Source: Callipepla californica brunnescens (Eukaryota; Chordata; Aves; Galliformes; Odontophoridae). From it: a stretch of 64,000 nucleotides of DNA. The translations under genes were made by a program, and so were the position numbers. The notes under the pieces are model-generated. The model saw nothing but the letters and a program-made list of their open reading frames with translations. It was not told the origin of the DNA and made no database searches. Within the stretch, counting starts at the first letter, position 1. The number at the start of each line of letters is the position of its first letter. The DNA lies in the NCBI GenBank assembly GCA_023055505.1, contig JALIRH010000001.1, forward strand, positions 11,389,467 through 11,453,466, written 5' to 3'. Shown here one piece after another: positions 23,767-36,314 of the stretch.

Positions 23767-23813
23767 TTTTTTGTTTGTTTGTTTGTTTTGTTTTTTTTTT
23801 TGTTTTTTTTTTT
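23767..23813. repeat. (GTTT)n and poly-T tract
   Basis: Four GTTT units followed by long T runs interrupted by single G. Confidence 0.85.
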
Positions 23814-26760
23814 GCAATAGCATTGGTACATTAGATCTTTCAGAGCTTTGTTCATTTGATTAGCACATTTTAAAGAAGTTTTGCTTGTCCAATTTGTTCT
23901 CAGCTATGTGCCTCAGTGTGAAACACCTTACATGGACAAGAGCCTTCTGCTTGCTCTGCTGCGTGCACTGGAAGGATGAATGTGGGGCTCTGTCCTGCCT
24001 GTTGCTCTGAGCAAGGCTGTAGGACAGGAATATTGCAGAAGGAAATTTAGGATCAAAATAATTTATCTTTTTTTTTCTAAACTTTTTAAGGCTTTTGAAC
24101 TTTTTCGTTCAAAGTCTAAGCTTATCATCTGTATTACAGAATTACATTTGTATTAGTGGCAAATTACTTGCGGTCTATCTCAGGTTCTCTGAAGAAGCTG
24201 GTGCTAGTCTTTGTACTAGGAGGCAGAGCTCTACATTGGTTCAATCTGAAGCAGGGTAGAAATGTTTCCAGCCCCTCTGATATTGTGGCTGTAAAGCAAA
24301 TAAAAAAAAAGTCTTGAGTTTTAAGCAGCTCACTGATATTCTTTAAAAGGTGTCTGTCAACTAAATGGAAGGTGTAGAGGAAAACATGTTGAAAATGTGA
24401 GAACGTGATCCTCAGTAGTAATGAGAAAAGAAGAGAGCAGTGTCTTTGGGAAAAGTTGGAGGTTTCTCAGCTTTGTCTGGAGAGTCAGTTAACCTTTGCA
24501 AGAAAACTGTTATTTGTCGAAACTTGATCTGGTTGCTCTGTGGACAAAATGCCTTCTTGAGAAGTTCATAATTTTACTCCTGTTTCCACAGGTGGCATGG
24601 GGGAAAGTGCCAGGTATGAAGCCAGAGTTTCCCTTTTGGAGTGAATGAACAAAGAGCAGGCTAAGGATTAGCAGAGGTGTTGATATGTGGTGTAAAGGAG
24701 GCAGCCAGATGAAAGGGTGAACAATTTCTTTTTTAATTTTTTTTTTTTATTTTTTTAAGGAAAAGCAGTTTGGATATTCCCTCAGTACCTGTGGTGAACA
24801 CCCTGATATCCTTACTTGAACGTTTTGACGTAAGAGGAAGTTTGAGAAGGATGAGCACGGGAAAATTGTCAACTATCGGGTGTAGTTGTGCAGAATTCAT
24901 GAGTTCAGTATAGCTGGCGTAATGCTTCCTACTCTTTTAAGGATTTTCACCTCCCCAGTGAATTTAATTGGTTTTAACTGTTTTCACAACAGTGCCTCTG
25001 AAGGTTGGACATAGTTTTAAGAGTCCTTTTTGCTTCATTTTTTCCTTCTTGCTTGAGTATACCCACTTAGCCAATTTAATAGGAGTTAGAAGGCAGTTGG
25101 AGGATGGGAGCCGACTGTACGTGGCTGTAAAGCTAAAATGCAACATTAGAGAAGGGACAAGCAAGACTTGGATAATTTAAACAGTGATATTAGACATTAG
25201 TTGTCTGAGTCAAAACTGTCTTTTAAAATGCCTGTTGAGCTAATACACAGCAAAGCAGTTACTAATTGGCCTGTGACATAAGAGCAGCAGGATAATCTGG
25301 AAGTAATGAAAGGACTTCAGTGTCTCTTGAGTGAGGCCATACTGCTGTGAATGTGAATGACTGCACTGAAAATTAGGCATGTGGCAATAGCAGCCCACAG
25401 CCAGATTCTAAAATGCTATTTATGTATTTATTTATTTCAGCCTGTCTAGAAACAGGCATTCTTTCTGACTGCTGTCAAAAATGGAGAGGCTGCAAATTTA
25501 TCCTCATCAAATATATTCATGAAACTGGCTGAGAGGGAATTGATTTTTATTTTTTTTTTCCCTAGGTGTGTTCTTCTTGAAAGAGGAACTGTGCTATTCT
25601 TGTGTTTATACATGTGGGTGGAGAAGAAAAATACTTGGCTTTAAACCAGATAGCTCATGGAGGGTGTGAATTTGTTCTTTAACATGTGACTCTGGGACTC
25701 TATTGTATTTTGCCTATATAAACAAGATAGTAATCAGTCATATTTTAGATTCTTTTGGTAGCAGCTGTTCATAGAAGTAATATGGTGCAGTTAACCATGC
25801 AAAAAGTGCTTGTGAAGACCTGCACCTGGTTGCTAAATGTTTGGAATTTAGGCTATATATATCTGCTGTGCCCATAGTTCAGAAAGTTAACAGAAATAGA
25901 ATCTAAATAAAGGGAAGAAATTCCCATGTCAAAAGGTGAGGTAGCTTTCACAGAAGGCTTTCAGAATCTTAGGTTAATTTATTTGTTTTTCCATTGTTTG
26001 ATGTGGTTAATGATTAGATAATCTATGAAATACAGTTACAAAAAGCTTCAATTTTTGGCTTCAACAGAATATGTTTTCTAAAGTGAGGGAGGAATTGATC
26101 TTTAAGTATGAATACCTATAATTTTTTTTTCCCCCTGCAAATATCAGATACTGGTGGATGTTGTGAACATGTCCCTGTCTTATGACACCAGAAACACATG
26201 ATATTTTGAGTAATGAAACACTTCTTTTGGAGTATCTTGTAATCTAAGTGATGCTGCACCAAGATGGAAAGTGTTACACTTAACCTGTGTTCCTTATGTC
26301 CACTGCAACTACCTTTCAGATAAAATTTGCAGGGAACATGCTTACTTACTGCACATTAGAAAACTATCATACAGTAGAATTATTTCTCTAACTTGAGGCT
26401 TAAGAGGCACCATTACTTCTTGAGTGCTGTAATGTTAAAGCGGGAGGTACAGTGTCGTGGACATAACCAGTGTTTAAGATATAAATTAGCAAGTTGTGAT
26501 GTTTTTACTTAGCTGAAGAGAGTGGGGTCAGCTCACATAAGCAGGAAAGCTTGGGGAATGGTGGCTCAGTAAGACATTTGGGCATTTGCTCAGGCTCTCC
26601 TAATGGTGATCTGGTGAGCAGAGGCTAGAGTGAGTCTTATTTATAAGGTCATCCACTCTTTTGGGCCATTTATAAGGGGTTTGTTTTAGAGTGAGGTGGC
26701 TTACATGACTGTTATGACTGTGTGGGTAAGAACTCCTGTGAGCCTCTGGGAAGGGAGGGC

Positions 26761-26890
26761 ACGTTGAACTCCTCCAAGGTTGGAGACTTGGTGACCTCTC
26801 TAGACACTGGGAGGTTGACCACTCTCATGTCAAAAGACACTTTTTTCAAACATCTAGAAAGGAATTTCCTGTGATGAGTTCTCCAGCTGT
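26761..26890 (-). mobile_element. CR1 LINE fragment, antisense, diverged
   Basis: Blocks on the + strand match CR1 3' sequence in reverse: GAACTCCTCCAAGGTTGGAG, ACTTGGTGACCTCTCTAGACA, TTGACCACTCTCATGTCAAA and TCTAGAAAGGAATTTCCTGTG. It has neither a tail nor a long body and is clearly old. Confidence 0.75.
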
Positions 26891-27089
26891 GGATGATGTA
26901 GGTGGGACTAACTGTACAGGTCTATGCCCAGCAGGAAGTCCTTGGCTGACATGTGATGGCTGTGGCCCAGGGCATGGTAAGGTATCTGTGTGACTTAGTC
27001 ATAAGGAAACTTGTCCTGCACCTAGAAATATTACCAGTCTAAATTGTATCTGAAATTGAATTTGGGCCTTCATTTTGATGTACTGTTCC

Positions 27090-27143
27090 TTCTAGATTAT
27101 CTCTAGAGGTCCCTCTTACCCCTACAATTCTGTGATTCTGTGA
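27090..27143 (+). mobile_element. CR1 LINE 3' terminus, sense, very short
   Basis: The sequence resembles the last 50 bp of CR1 (AGATTATCTCTAGAGGTCCC, then CCTACAATTCTGTGATTCTGTGA) with the octamer tail. It lies 200 bp from the antisense fragment at 26761-26890, facing it. Only the 3' tip was inserted or preserved. Confidence 0.85.
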
Positions 27144-30100
27144 ACTCCAAAATAGGATTCCTGTAAGAATAATTTGCCTGTATTTACTTAATCTATCTAA
27201 AAAGTTGGGGGAAGCCCTGAGAGAATTCTCCTTTCTCCATAGGAAAACAAACATCACTTCCCAAAAATATGTCCCCCCTATTTATTGGGACAAGCACTAG
27301 GATGAAGGTACCCATCTAATTTTGGCTAGGTAAAAGAATTTAAAATTTTCTGATCTAAGCTGAATCTCTCTCTCTCTGAGCTTGCATCCTCATTTCCAGG
27401 TTTGTATCAGTATTGCTGTAGGGCATTGCTGTAGACAAGTGTTTCTTGGCTAGCGGGCTGCGATCCTCCAGAGTAATTAAATACTCCAAGGTCTTAAGTT
27501 TGATGACATAGAGTGCTATCTAAAATTAATATTGCTTCACTGTAATATGCTTGATTAATAAAGATAAATGCTCTGTCAGTAAACCAAACACACATTCTAT
27601 AATATAAATAATAGTTAGAAAATTCATGCGCTCTGATTAAAACTCTTATTAGTAAAATACATTTAAAATGTTATATAAAGAATTCTTTGATAGTCTTAGA
27701 CTTTTTTAGGTAAATGAACTCCAAATTGTGGCATATGTTCTCCAGAAAAAGAACCTTATTCAGTGGATGTGAACGCTAGCTTAATGGTTTTCACATGGTA
27801 GCTTTTTGCTGTTGTTGCTATTTGCACTTTTAATGTTGGTTGCTCACCCGTTCCTCATGTTCTTTTTTATAGAGCTGCAGTAACGACGTTATGTAGAAAG
27901 AAGTATTCTCTCATGATGAGTTTCCTGCTTCCTTTTCTTTTTTTTTCCCTCTTTGATTTAGTGGTCACAGGAAAAGTACTTCTCTCTAAAAATGTCTATC
28001 TGTAGAAAAGTGGCTACCACAGTGGTGCTGCTCGATCTTGAGCAGTATCAGTCTTGCCCAGTTCTCAGCATTATAAAATCACTTTTTAGAAGGCTATACT
28101 GCCTGTTCTGTCTGTGTGAATTCACTCTTTTGATAAACAGAATCTCTTTCTTCATATTATTTGTTTGCTTTCTGCCTTCTCAAGGGCATTAATCTTACTT
28201 TCAGTCATTCTCCTGAGAGGAAACCTTTTCAGGGTATTTCACTGCCTCTGAAACCTTTTATAATAACTTCATACTAACGGCTTCTATTGCTTCACAACAT
28301 GCTTGGGATGTTTGTCTTTAAAATAAGAACAGAAACTCCACTTCCTTTTTGCAGTTTTTAAAAGCAAACTTTCTTGGGATGTGGGCTTTTGAAAATTAAA
28401 ACTTGGAAGTTTCAAGCTTTATTTCAAAGGAAGACATAATGCCTTTATGAGAATGCTTTGCTTCCTTGTAAGCTTTGACTTCTTACACATCAGATATGAT
28501 ACCTTGGGGAATCAGTGTTTTGTTCAAAGAAACAGACGTGAGGGTTATAACGAATTCTCACAATCTTTCCTGGTACTGATGGAATTTCTGCATTTCAGTA
28601 GCATTAGAGCAGAATTGACATTAAAAACTTCCTCGCTTTTGATAATTGTCTGTTTTGTTTTGAAATCACTAGCTCATGAAGCCAGACTGGATTACCAGGA
28701 GTCTTGAAATATTATGAGAAAGTCCTTGGTAAAAGTGATTTATTAATGTAGATGAAGTAACTGAAAAAGATTAAAATACAAAGCCAAGCAATATCCCGCC
28801 ATTAAAGAACAGGGTCTGCAAGACCCAAAAAGATGATGGAATTCAACATTTTAGTAGTCAGTGCTTTATAAAAGCCATGTTATTTTGCTGTAGACTATTC
28901 CTTCCATGGACAATTTTGGTCTCTTAACCTCATGCTTCTGTGGAGCTCACAAGTTCTTTTTCCAGTCTCTGGCATTCTGTTCACTTGTATTGCTCCATGG
29001 GATGCTGTAATATGTATGTTCCCTTCTGGTTTCTCTGGGCAGAAATGCTTCTGAAAGTTTTTGTATCAAGTTCTTGACATGTTTATCCCCGTGTTCAAAG
29101 AAAGCTATCTTCTGCTTCAGAATCTCAATAAAGGCAGCTGAGGTCATGTAGCTTTTGTAATTTAAATTATGCAGCCTATTTTTTTTCCTTTAACTACTAT
29201 GTATTTTTCTCTCTCTCTCTCTCTTTTTTTTTTTTTAAACCACTGTTGTTGTATGTTGGTCAACTTGACAGGCTTATTTTAAAGTCTCAGTGTAAAATGT
29301 TACTTTGATGAAGAATTGAAAAGTCAAATATTAAATGCTTATATTTATGAAGACTTAAGCCATGTTTGTTTGTTTTTAAACTAACAAACCATAACGTGAT
29401 TTACAGATTTTAGTTGAAAAAAAAAATAAAATACTTCCCTTCAGGTAATTTCTTCCAAACTGCCTGGGCTAGGGGAAAGTCATTTTGACACTAGATTTTG
29501 TATCTCTTCATGTCTCGTTTTGACAAAGCCTTTTTTTGGCTTCAGTTTAGCTGGAATATGAACTGCAGCAGTGATACTGCCAGGGCATGTTCACAGCCTG
29601 GTGCCTGGGATTGGAGACTGCCTCCAGTTCTGCAGGATCCCGTGGGTTTCTTATGGAAAGCAAAAATCAGACTTCACCTGCAGCAGGACTGAGTCTCATT
29701 TCCATTCACTTGAACTTTAGCTGCTAACAACAGTCTGTCTTCAGCACAGGGATGCTGTTACTTAAAGGAGGCTCTTATAAAGTGGGAACAAGCACAGAAT
29801 GGCATAATGTAGCATTTCTGTTGATTTCTCTTTTTGTTTGATGCAAATCTCATGTTTAAAAGTAAAGTCCTTCTAAGATCTGGTACTCAGGAATTTTCAA
29901 GAGCTCTCCCATCTGTGTTGCTACTTATCTCTTAAGAGTGGAGGTGCTCTGGTTGTGTTGCCTAGTAGTCTGCCATGCAAACTCACTGCTCTCAGGGAGT
30001 TCATTTAGGCGAGGGATGGAAAAGAATGAGCTGTTTCAGAGGGATAAACAGAAGTATTGTGGATATGCAGTCTTTCAAAGAATTGCTGGTTGTATTAACG

Positions 30101-30241
30101 TGATCACTTCAGATGTGTAGAAAGGTAACGTGACTTGAAGCACAGGAGCAAAATTAGTAATAGACAAATCAGTGCTCGTTGGAGTACAGGCTCACATTGG
30201 ATCTGATGCCAGTGAAAAAACACCTGAGAGCCTCTATCACA
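27144..30241 (+). other. CADPS2 intron 1, unique segment
   Basis: AT-rich sequence without recognised gene or interspersed repeat. A (CT)n/T tract lies at 29209-29236. Confidence 0.5.
29209..29236. repeat. (CT)n followed by poly-T
   Basis: About seven CT units and then 13 T. Simple repeat. Confidence 0.88.
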
Positions 30242-30370
30242 CACAGAGAATCACCAAGGTTGGAAAAGTCCTGTAAGATCATCCAGTCCAACCATTCACC
30301 TCTCACCAACAGCTCCCACTAAACCATGTCCCTCAACACAACATCCAAACGTACCTTGAACACCTCAAGG
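30242..30370 (-). mobile_element. CR1 LINE 3' fragment, antisense
   Basis: The + strand reads AGAATCACCAAGGTTGGAAA, AGATCATCCAGTCCAACCAT, ACTAAACCATGTCCCTCAACA and ACCTTGAACACCTC. This is the 3' end of a CR1 subfamily in reverse. It is truncated after about 130 bp. Confidence 0.93.
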
Positions 30371-30722
30371 GTTATGAAAAGTTGCAGCTAAGAAGGAGAC
30401 ATTGCTGTCAGACATAGTCCTATGAATGACTTATGAGAACCTCATCAGAAATTAGGAAAGATGTTTTTGGTGACCGTAATTGTGGTCTTGGGAAACCTGA
30501 CATGCAAAAGGAGTATTTACAGGAGTAGTGTAGAACCAAGTGTTATGGAAAATGGAATTGGGAACTGGTACAGGATAAGGCTTGTACAGACATGGAAGAG
30601 AACGGGGAAAGCTTTCATTTAGGTAGCTGTTCAAAAGCCAGGATCCCTGTCACAGATGTCTTTCAGGAAATTGGTGAAGGAGCTGTTAAACTTGAAGCTC
30701 TTCATTTTTAAGCACTTTCCTC

Positions 30723-30744
30723 TTTTTTTTTTTTTTTTTTTTTT
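30723..30744. repeat. Poly-T (22)
   Basis: An uninterrupted run of 22 T. It has no LINE body beside it and is probably a simple homopolymer. Confidence 0.9.
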
Positions 30745-30938
30745 GACATCTTGACCTCTCTTTTTCCTTTGTATGACTATAGGGGCAAAAATAAACGACT
30801 TTGAAAGCACAGTAAGCTTCTTTAAGAAAGATATTAAGAAGCCGAAACTTTTTGGTGTTTCAGTCTTTGTGCTCAGAGAGTACAGCCATTATGTTGCCAG
30901 AAAGGCACTTTTTGTGCAGTTGCTTAATTTACTGTGTT

Positions 30939-30977
30939 TATATATATATATATATGTATGTATGTATGCATATATAT
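30939..30977. repeat. (TA)n-(TATG)n microsatellite
   Basis: TA repeats, then three or four TATG units, then TA again. A compound microsatellite. Confidence 0.88.
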
Positions 30978-32673
30978 CTTCATCTGCAGAGAACTCCATT
31001 TAAAAAAGATAATTCTGGGGAATGAGAAAAGTACTTTAGCAGAACAGTATGTAAGTGAGCATAGCTGCTGAAAGGCTGGAGCGTAAATGGTGGTTAGTAC
31101 TTAATGTTACCCAAAGTCATGAATAATCATGTTACTTGAGATCTCAGAGGTTGTCAGTCACCAATATCCTTTCACATGGAAGGCATTAAAGGAGAAGAAT
31201 GCAGAAGCTGAAGAAAAACTTGCATTTGATATATCATCAAAAGATCCTACATAATTAATGAGATGGGTTGTATTTGTAATTATACAGTAATCATCAGGGT
31301 TTTTGTTTTGATTTTAAAGCAATTTTTAGTGTAGAAACCTTTCCCACTATGTGTATTTAATTGCATAATTTATGATAAGCAGTTTAAGATTTTTGTAAAG
31401 TTACTGTTTGCAGTGATATACTAAGAAAGATGTAATATTAATTAATACAGAATTACAGATGGCAAAGTGAGACATTTCAAACCTGCTACAAATTTGAATT
31501 CATTATAAATAGTTATGAATGTATTTCCTTCAGACTGTTGGTATCTTCTTGTGTTCTGGTTCAGTGCAATTGAAGTGATTATTAGTAGATGATCTGTTAT
31601 TTGAGAGCTACTTTATTTTATTTATTTATTTATTTCTGCTGAGGAAGTGATGAAGAACTCTGATATGTTGGCATAGATTTATTTTTCCTTCTTCCCCTGC
31701 TGGGAAATTGACATTTTAATTGGTTGTTTTTTTTTTTTTTATTGCATCACTTCTTCTGTATTGGACCTTGGGGCATGTTGCCCATCAAACCCTGAGGTTC
31801 CCATGGGGTGCAGCTTGTGCTGTAGCCAGCTAAGAGCTGAAGGCACTGGTGAGAAAAGCCCAGGGCAGTGGGCCAACCTGGGTGTTGTCAGGGTGTCTAA
31901 TAGGCAGTACTCCTCCATCCTGCCCAGTTGTTTCCCATCAGAGGGAATGCAGCAATGACAAGAGCTTGCAAAATAGTATTGCTGGCCACCTGACTAGAAA
32001 GGAGGAATTTGCTGCTGGTCATCACAGGCTGGGGTCTGGCTGTGGTGGGCAGCAAGCAGGCAGTCTCCTCATTTTCTGTCACTGCTTGCAGCTTGTCCTG
32101 TACACAGCAAAACATATCCTGCAGAGTGGGCATCCTGTAGCCCTCCTTACTTCATCAAATCGACTTTTCAGTGTTCTTTTGCCCCAGTACTTGTTAATTC
32201 TCTTGTCTAATTTTTGCTTCTCTACCCAGAGGCATGCTCTAATGGAGCTCTCCTGCCATCTCATGTCCCTGTCTTGTCCCTTTTCAGCCTCATTTTCCTG
32301 AATTGTTCTGTCCCAGCCTTGTTATGTAGCCAGCCCCAACTCTGGTTTCCTGTTTGCCCTGGCTGACAACTCCCAAGCTTCCGCCACCCATTCACTATCC
32401 TTCCCTTTCTCATTTGTCTGACCTCCCCCAGTTACACCATCTCCAAGTACTTGGTGTCATGGATACTCTGAGCTAAGGAGTGTGGTGTCACTGACTTGAG
32501 AGAGAAGGGAAAAGCAGACCAAAACAAACCCAAAACAAATAGAAAGAATCACACTTATAGCTGTGTCAGAGGGCAGGAAAGCCCTCAGGGTTTTGGCTGC
32601 AGACAGAGACTAATTAGCAGAGTATACCTGGCTGCAAAATACTTTGAGGAGAGGGAAACTAAGGTATTATAGT

Positions 32674-33399
32674 TGTGGTGGGTTGACCTGGTCTGGGTGC
32701 TAGAGCCTATCCAACTGCTCTCTCACTTTTTCTCCTTAGTGGGATGGCAAGAAAATAAGATGAAAATGCTTGTTGGTCAAGATGAAGATACCAAGATTGC
32801 TTAAAGTTCCCATCATAGGCAAATGAGATTCAACATGGGGAAAATTAGTTTAATTAATTGCCATTTAAAATAGAGCTTTATGTTGAGAAGAAGACAAAAA
32901 CTAGGATACCTTCCCTCTTTGTTTCCCCTGGTCCAACTTCACTCTTGTACTCCCATCTCTTCCCCCTAACCAAGCAATGCAGAGAGTTTGATAGTAGGAG
33001 TTGTGGTCTCATTGCAGTCATTTCCGACATTCCTTTTCCTTCCCAGTCTTCCCCTGCTCCAGTGTTCTCCATCCCAAGGGTTGCAGTCCTTCAGGTTAAA
33101 CCTGCTCTGGTGCGGCCTGCTCTATGGACTTCAGGGAAATCTCTTCTCCGATGCTTCCTCCATCTCTAACCATGTGCTCACAGGGCCATTTCACTTGTTT
33201 TCTTCAGTTGCCATTGCTTATATGGTATTTTTTTGCTCTTCCTTAAACACATGTTTTGTTTCCAAGGTGCTGCCATGTTGGCTGCTGGGACCCAGCTGTG
33301 TCCTGTGACGGGGCCACCAGAACCAGGCATGCTTAGCACGAGACAACCCTGACCTCTCCTCGCAGAGCAGCCTTACAGCTCCCTGCCAGAACCTGGGCA
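32674..33399 (-). mobile_element. Solo LTR, avian ERVL type, antisense to CADPS2
   Basis: The + strand starts TGTGGTGGGTTGACCTGGTC and continues with a GGCAAATGAGATTCAACATG / GGGGAAAATTAGTTTAATTA block, repeated 'CTGCTCC...GG.TGCAGTCCTTCAGG' modules and a C-rich tail. This is the complement of a common avian ERVL LTR. Read on the minus strand, the promoter part carries a TATA relic, GTGTTTAAGGAAGAGCAA (about 33233-33250), followed by an A run, as in the family. The end near 33399 is approximate. No internal retroviral genes and no second LTR lie next to it, so it is a solo LTR. No clear 5-bp target duplication remains. The open frames inside it are fortuitous. Confidence 0.8.
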
Positions 33400-35824
33400 T
33401 GACAGCTTGTCCAAAATCAGGAACTGTTATAAGATAGATGGCAAAATGTCTTCTGGACACTTATGCCATGCTGTGAAATCCTCTTTCAGGGTATAGAGGT
33501 GTTACAGCTTTTCTGAGAAATGCATCTGTGGTCGTGACATGGGTGTAATGATGCTCTTATCCTTGAGCGCAGCCGTGGGCACTGTTGGAAATGGCTTCGT
33601 CTGGGGAAGCAGGGGGGAGAAAATCACTGGAGCAAATATCTCTCTATCTAAGACGTAATCTAAAACTTTATTTGAAATTTTGCTGTGTGATCTGATGAAG
33701 GATTTCCTGTACAGTGCTGTCAGTCCTGCTTACTGTAGCAAAACATCTATGTAAGTATGCTTAATCATGCATAATAACAGTGAGATTTATTATGAACGGC
33801 CCATTTATAGAACTGCACGATTGCTTATTTACTTACAGGTTGTTGGTTTTTTCTTCCTTATTCATTCGTAATATTTTCTGGTGGAATAATAATCTTGATT
33901 ATTTTCCTCTGATAACATTGAAATCCATCACCCTTCCCTTTTGCTTATTTCAAAAAATGTAATTAACTTCTTGTGTGTTTTTCTTAGATCTAGGTTGACT
34001 GCGTATTATGCTCCTTTTATTTATCTGCCACGGCAGCCAGAGGAAGGGTAGCATTCAATCAAGTACTGCACAGTTCTTCCTCATGTTCTTTTTAGTTTTT
34101 TTTGTTTTGTTTGTTTTTTAGCAAACAAAATAATCGTTATAAATAATGCAGGAGGGAATCAACTGTAGGCCTTCCAGAGATTTCATTTTTATTCTCTCTT
34201 CCCCCCCCCAAGCATTTATTGGTAAAAGCTTTTCTGATTAAATATCACTTCAACCCCTTTGTATTAAATGTTGTTTCCAGGTGATTATTGCTGCTTTTCA
34301 TGATTCTTCTGTAATATTAAAAAGGAAGAGGCAGCGTGAGTCAGACTTGTCCTTCCTACATGTGGGCCAAACCTGCAGCAGAGCAAAGCAGGCACCACTC
34401 CTTTAGGATGCTGGTGGCATCGCTAGGTTTTCATCTGCAGCATTTGTGCCATGAGTATTCTTACCTGATCTGGATGTAATTCTGAGCTAGAACGAGAGGG
34501 AACTATTTTACACGGGAGTGTCTTGGGAGGTTATTTTTCTCTCTCTGGTTTTATCTATTATCTGCCAGAAACAAAGGAGAGCATGAATATACAGGTTTCT
34601 GTCCGTAGTGGCTTTGACTCTATGAGGAGAGGTGAGAGTTGCATTGCAGCACCCTGTTGTTAAAGATGACCTTGTATTGCTATCAGAGATTAGAGATTGG
34701 CTTTCATCCCTCCTAGCTTTTAATGTGTCTGGGAAGGAAGAACAAGGGACCAAACTTCCTAGCAAAAGCTGAGCTTTACTGCACAGCAGGAGTTCTTCCT
34801 TTTTTTGCTCTTAACCCTCTTGATGCACTTGGGGGAGTGCTTAGCTTTGGGCTAGCACTGAGAATCAATTGCAAAGCTCAGGCTGGCTACTGGGGCTGCT
34901 ATAGGTAGAGGAGAACTCAGCACCTTAACTGTAAGTCAGTCAGAAGTATGGTGCTGCTGCCTGGGGAGCTGACCTCCATGGTACCTTTGAGTGTGGTGCA
35001 TCATGATGTCAATCACCAACGGAGTTGTTTATAAATTTCAAAGCTCTTCTTTACCATTCAGAATTGCAGAAGAAGCTGGATGTATCCTATAGTCTGGGAT
35101 TTAAGCATATGGAAAGGTGGCACATGTTCATATCTGTATGAATTCTTACAGAAAGGAGGAGTTAAATTGCTTTGACAGCTGCTTAAACTCAGGCTTATAC
35201 ATTGACAAGGAATGGAACTAATGCTTTACAGTGTTATTTGAATAGAGCAGACTTTGAGGCTTGCTCTGTGGGAAAGGCTGTATAGAAACACCAGTAATAT
35301 TGCTGTAAATTGACTTTTCCTAGCAGCTGACTCTTTAGCACCAAGAAGTCTTGCTTTGAAACAACAGAAATTGGAAGAGGAGTGAGGAGGCTGCGGGTAC
35401 ACAAGGAGCTGGGAGGGAACAGGACCAGGACAGCAGAACCAAACTGACCAAAGAGACATCCCATTCTATGTGGCATTACACTCAACAATGAAAGCTGAGG
35501 AAAAGAAGGATGAGGGGAGATACTGGGAGCAGTAGTGTTTGTATTCTAAAGAAACCATTACCCATGAGGAGCTCTGCTTTCCTGGAAGTGGCTGAACATC
35601 TGCCTGCTGAAATCCTTGTTTTGCTTTGTTAGTGCATGTGGCTTTTGCTTTACCTTAATCCATGAGTTCTCACAAATTTACATTCCCAATTGTCTTTCCC
35701 ATCCTATCTGGATAGAATGAGTGAGCATCTGAGTGATGCTGAGCTGGATTCAACCACAACAGTACCCTATATAGGTGTCTAGTATGGGGAATTTCAAAAT
35801 AGCATGATTACTATGTGATCGGTC
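33400..35824 (+). other. CADPS2 intron 1, unique segment
   Basis: AT-rich sequence with GTTT/T tracts near 34092-34121. No recognised exon, repeat body or RNA gene. Open frames are 85 codons or fewer. Confidence 0.5.
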
Positions 35825-35915
35825 CACCCATGGTAATGGCTGGATGGTTGGACTAGATGATCTTGTAGGTCCTTTCCAACCTTGTGATTCTATGATTCTG
35901 TGATTCTATGATTTA
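35825..35915 (+). mobile_element. CR1 LINE 3' terminus, sense
   Basis: CACCCATGGTAATGGCTGGA is followed by TGGTTGGACTAGATGATCTT, then GTAGGTCCTTTCCAACC, and ends in four ATTCTATG/ATTCTGTG units. A very short, well preserved CR1 3' end, likely a severely 5'-truncated insertion. Confidence 0.95.
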
Positions 35916-36037
35916 GAAGCACAGAACTTAATACTTCATAGTAATAACTACTGCTGTAGGAAGTTTAACTCTGGAGTTATCAGATTTTTGGTGTAGTCCT
36001 GCAGTGCATATATCCATTATGTTTTCCTTTGTGTTGG

Positions 36038-36314
36038 GCGAAGAAAGGCTTGAGAGCAGCTCTGAGGAGAAGGATTTGGAGGTAGGTTTAGAGTAGATTC
36101 AGGATGAAATTCTTTAATGTGAGGGTGGTGAGACACTGGAACTGGTTGTCCAGAGAGGTTGTGGATGCCCCCTTCTTGGAAGCATTCAAGGCCAGGCTGG
36201 ATGGGGCTTTGAGCAACCTGGTGTAGAGGGAAGTGTCCCTGCCTATAGCAATGGGGCTGGAACTGGTCCCTTAAGGGTCCCTTCCAATTCAAGTGATTTT
36301 GTGATTCTATGATT
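36038..36314 (+). mobile_element. CR1 LINE, sense, internally deleted
   Basis: The left 50 bp translate in part as LESSSEEKDLEV, matching the CR1 ORF2 'WIESSPEEKDLGVLVD' region. The sequence then jumps directly to the 3' region (GGTTTAGAGTAGATTCAGGA, GAGGGTGGTGAGACACTGGA, TTCAAGGCCAGGCTGGATGG, GGGTCCCTTCCAATTCAAG) and the octamer tail. About 150 codons between the two parts are missing. Confidence 0.9.

Larger units (their letters stand above)
19276..26760 (+). other. CADPS2 intron 1, unique segment
   Basis: AT-rich, with moderately GC-richer stretches near 19.4-20.0 and 21.6-22.3 kb. The longest open frame of the intron lies here on the minus strand (19549-20142) but has no recognisable domain. 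Simple repeats occur near 20822 (C run), 21153 (CT/T), 23767 (GTTT/T) and 24724-24758 (T). No exon recognised. Confidence 0.5.
30371..32673 (+). other. CADPS2 intron 1, unique segment
   Basis: AT-rich to about 31.75 kb, then a GC-richer, pyrimidine-biased 700 bp (31750-32440) with a 150-codon open frame (31849-32301) that I do not recognise. A T run (30723-30744) and a TA/TATG repeat (30939-30977) are present. Confidence 0.5.

Noticed and set aside
31849..32301. 150-codon + strand open frame
   Set aside because: Its composition follows the local pyrimidine-rich bias. There is no domain, no splice context and no start-codon support (it overlaps other open frames).
32858..33308. Open frames of about 105 codons
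   Set aside because: They lie entirely inside the non-coding solo LTR at 32674-33399.
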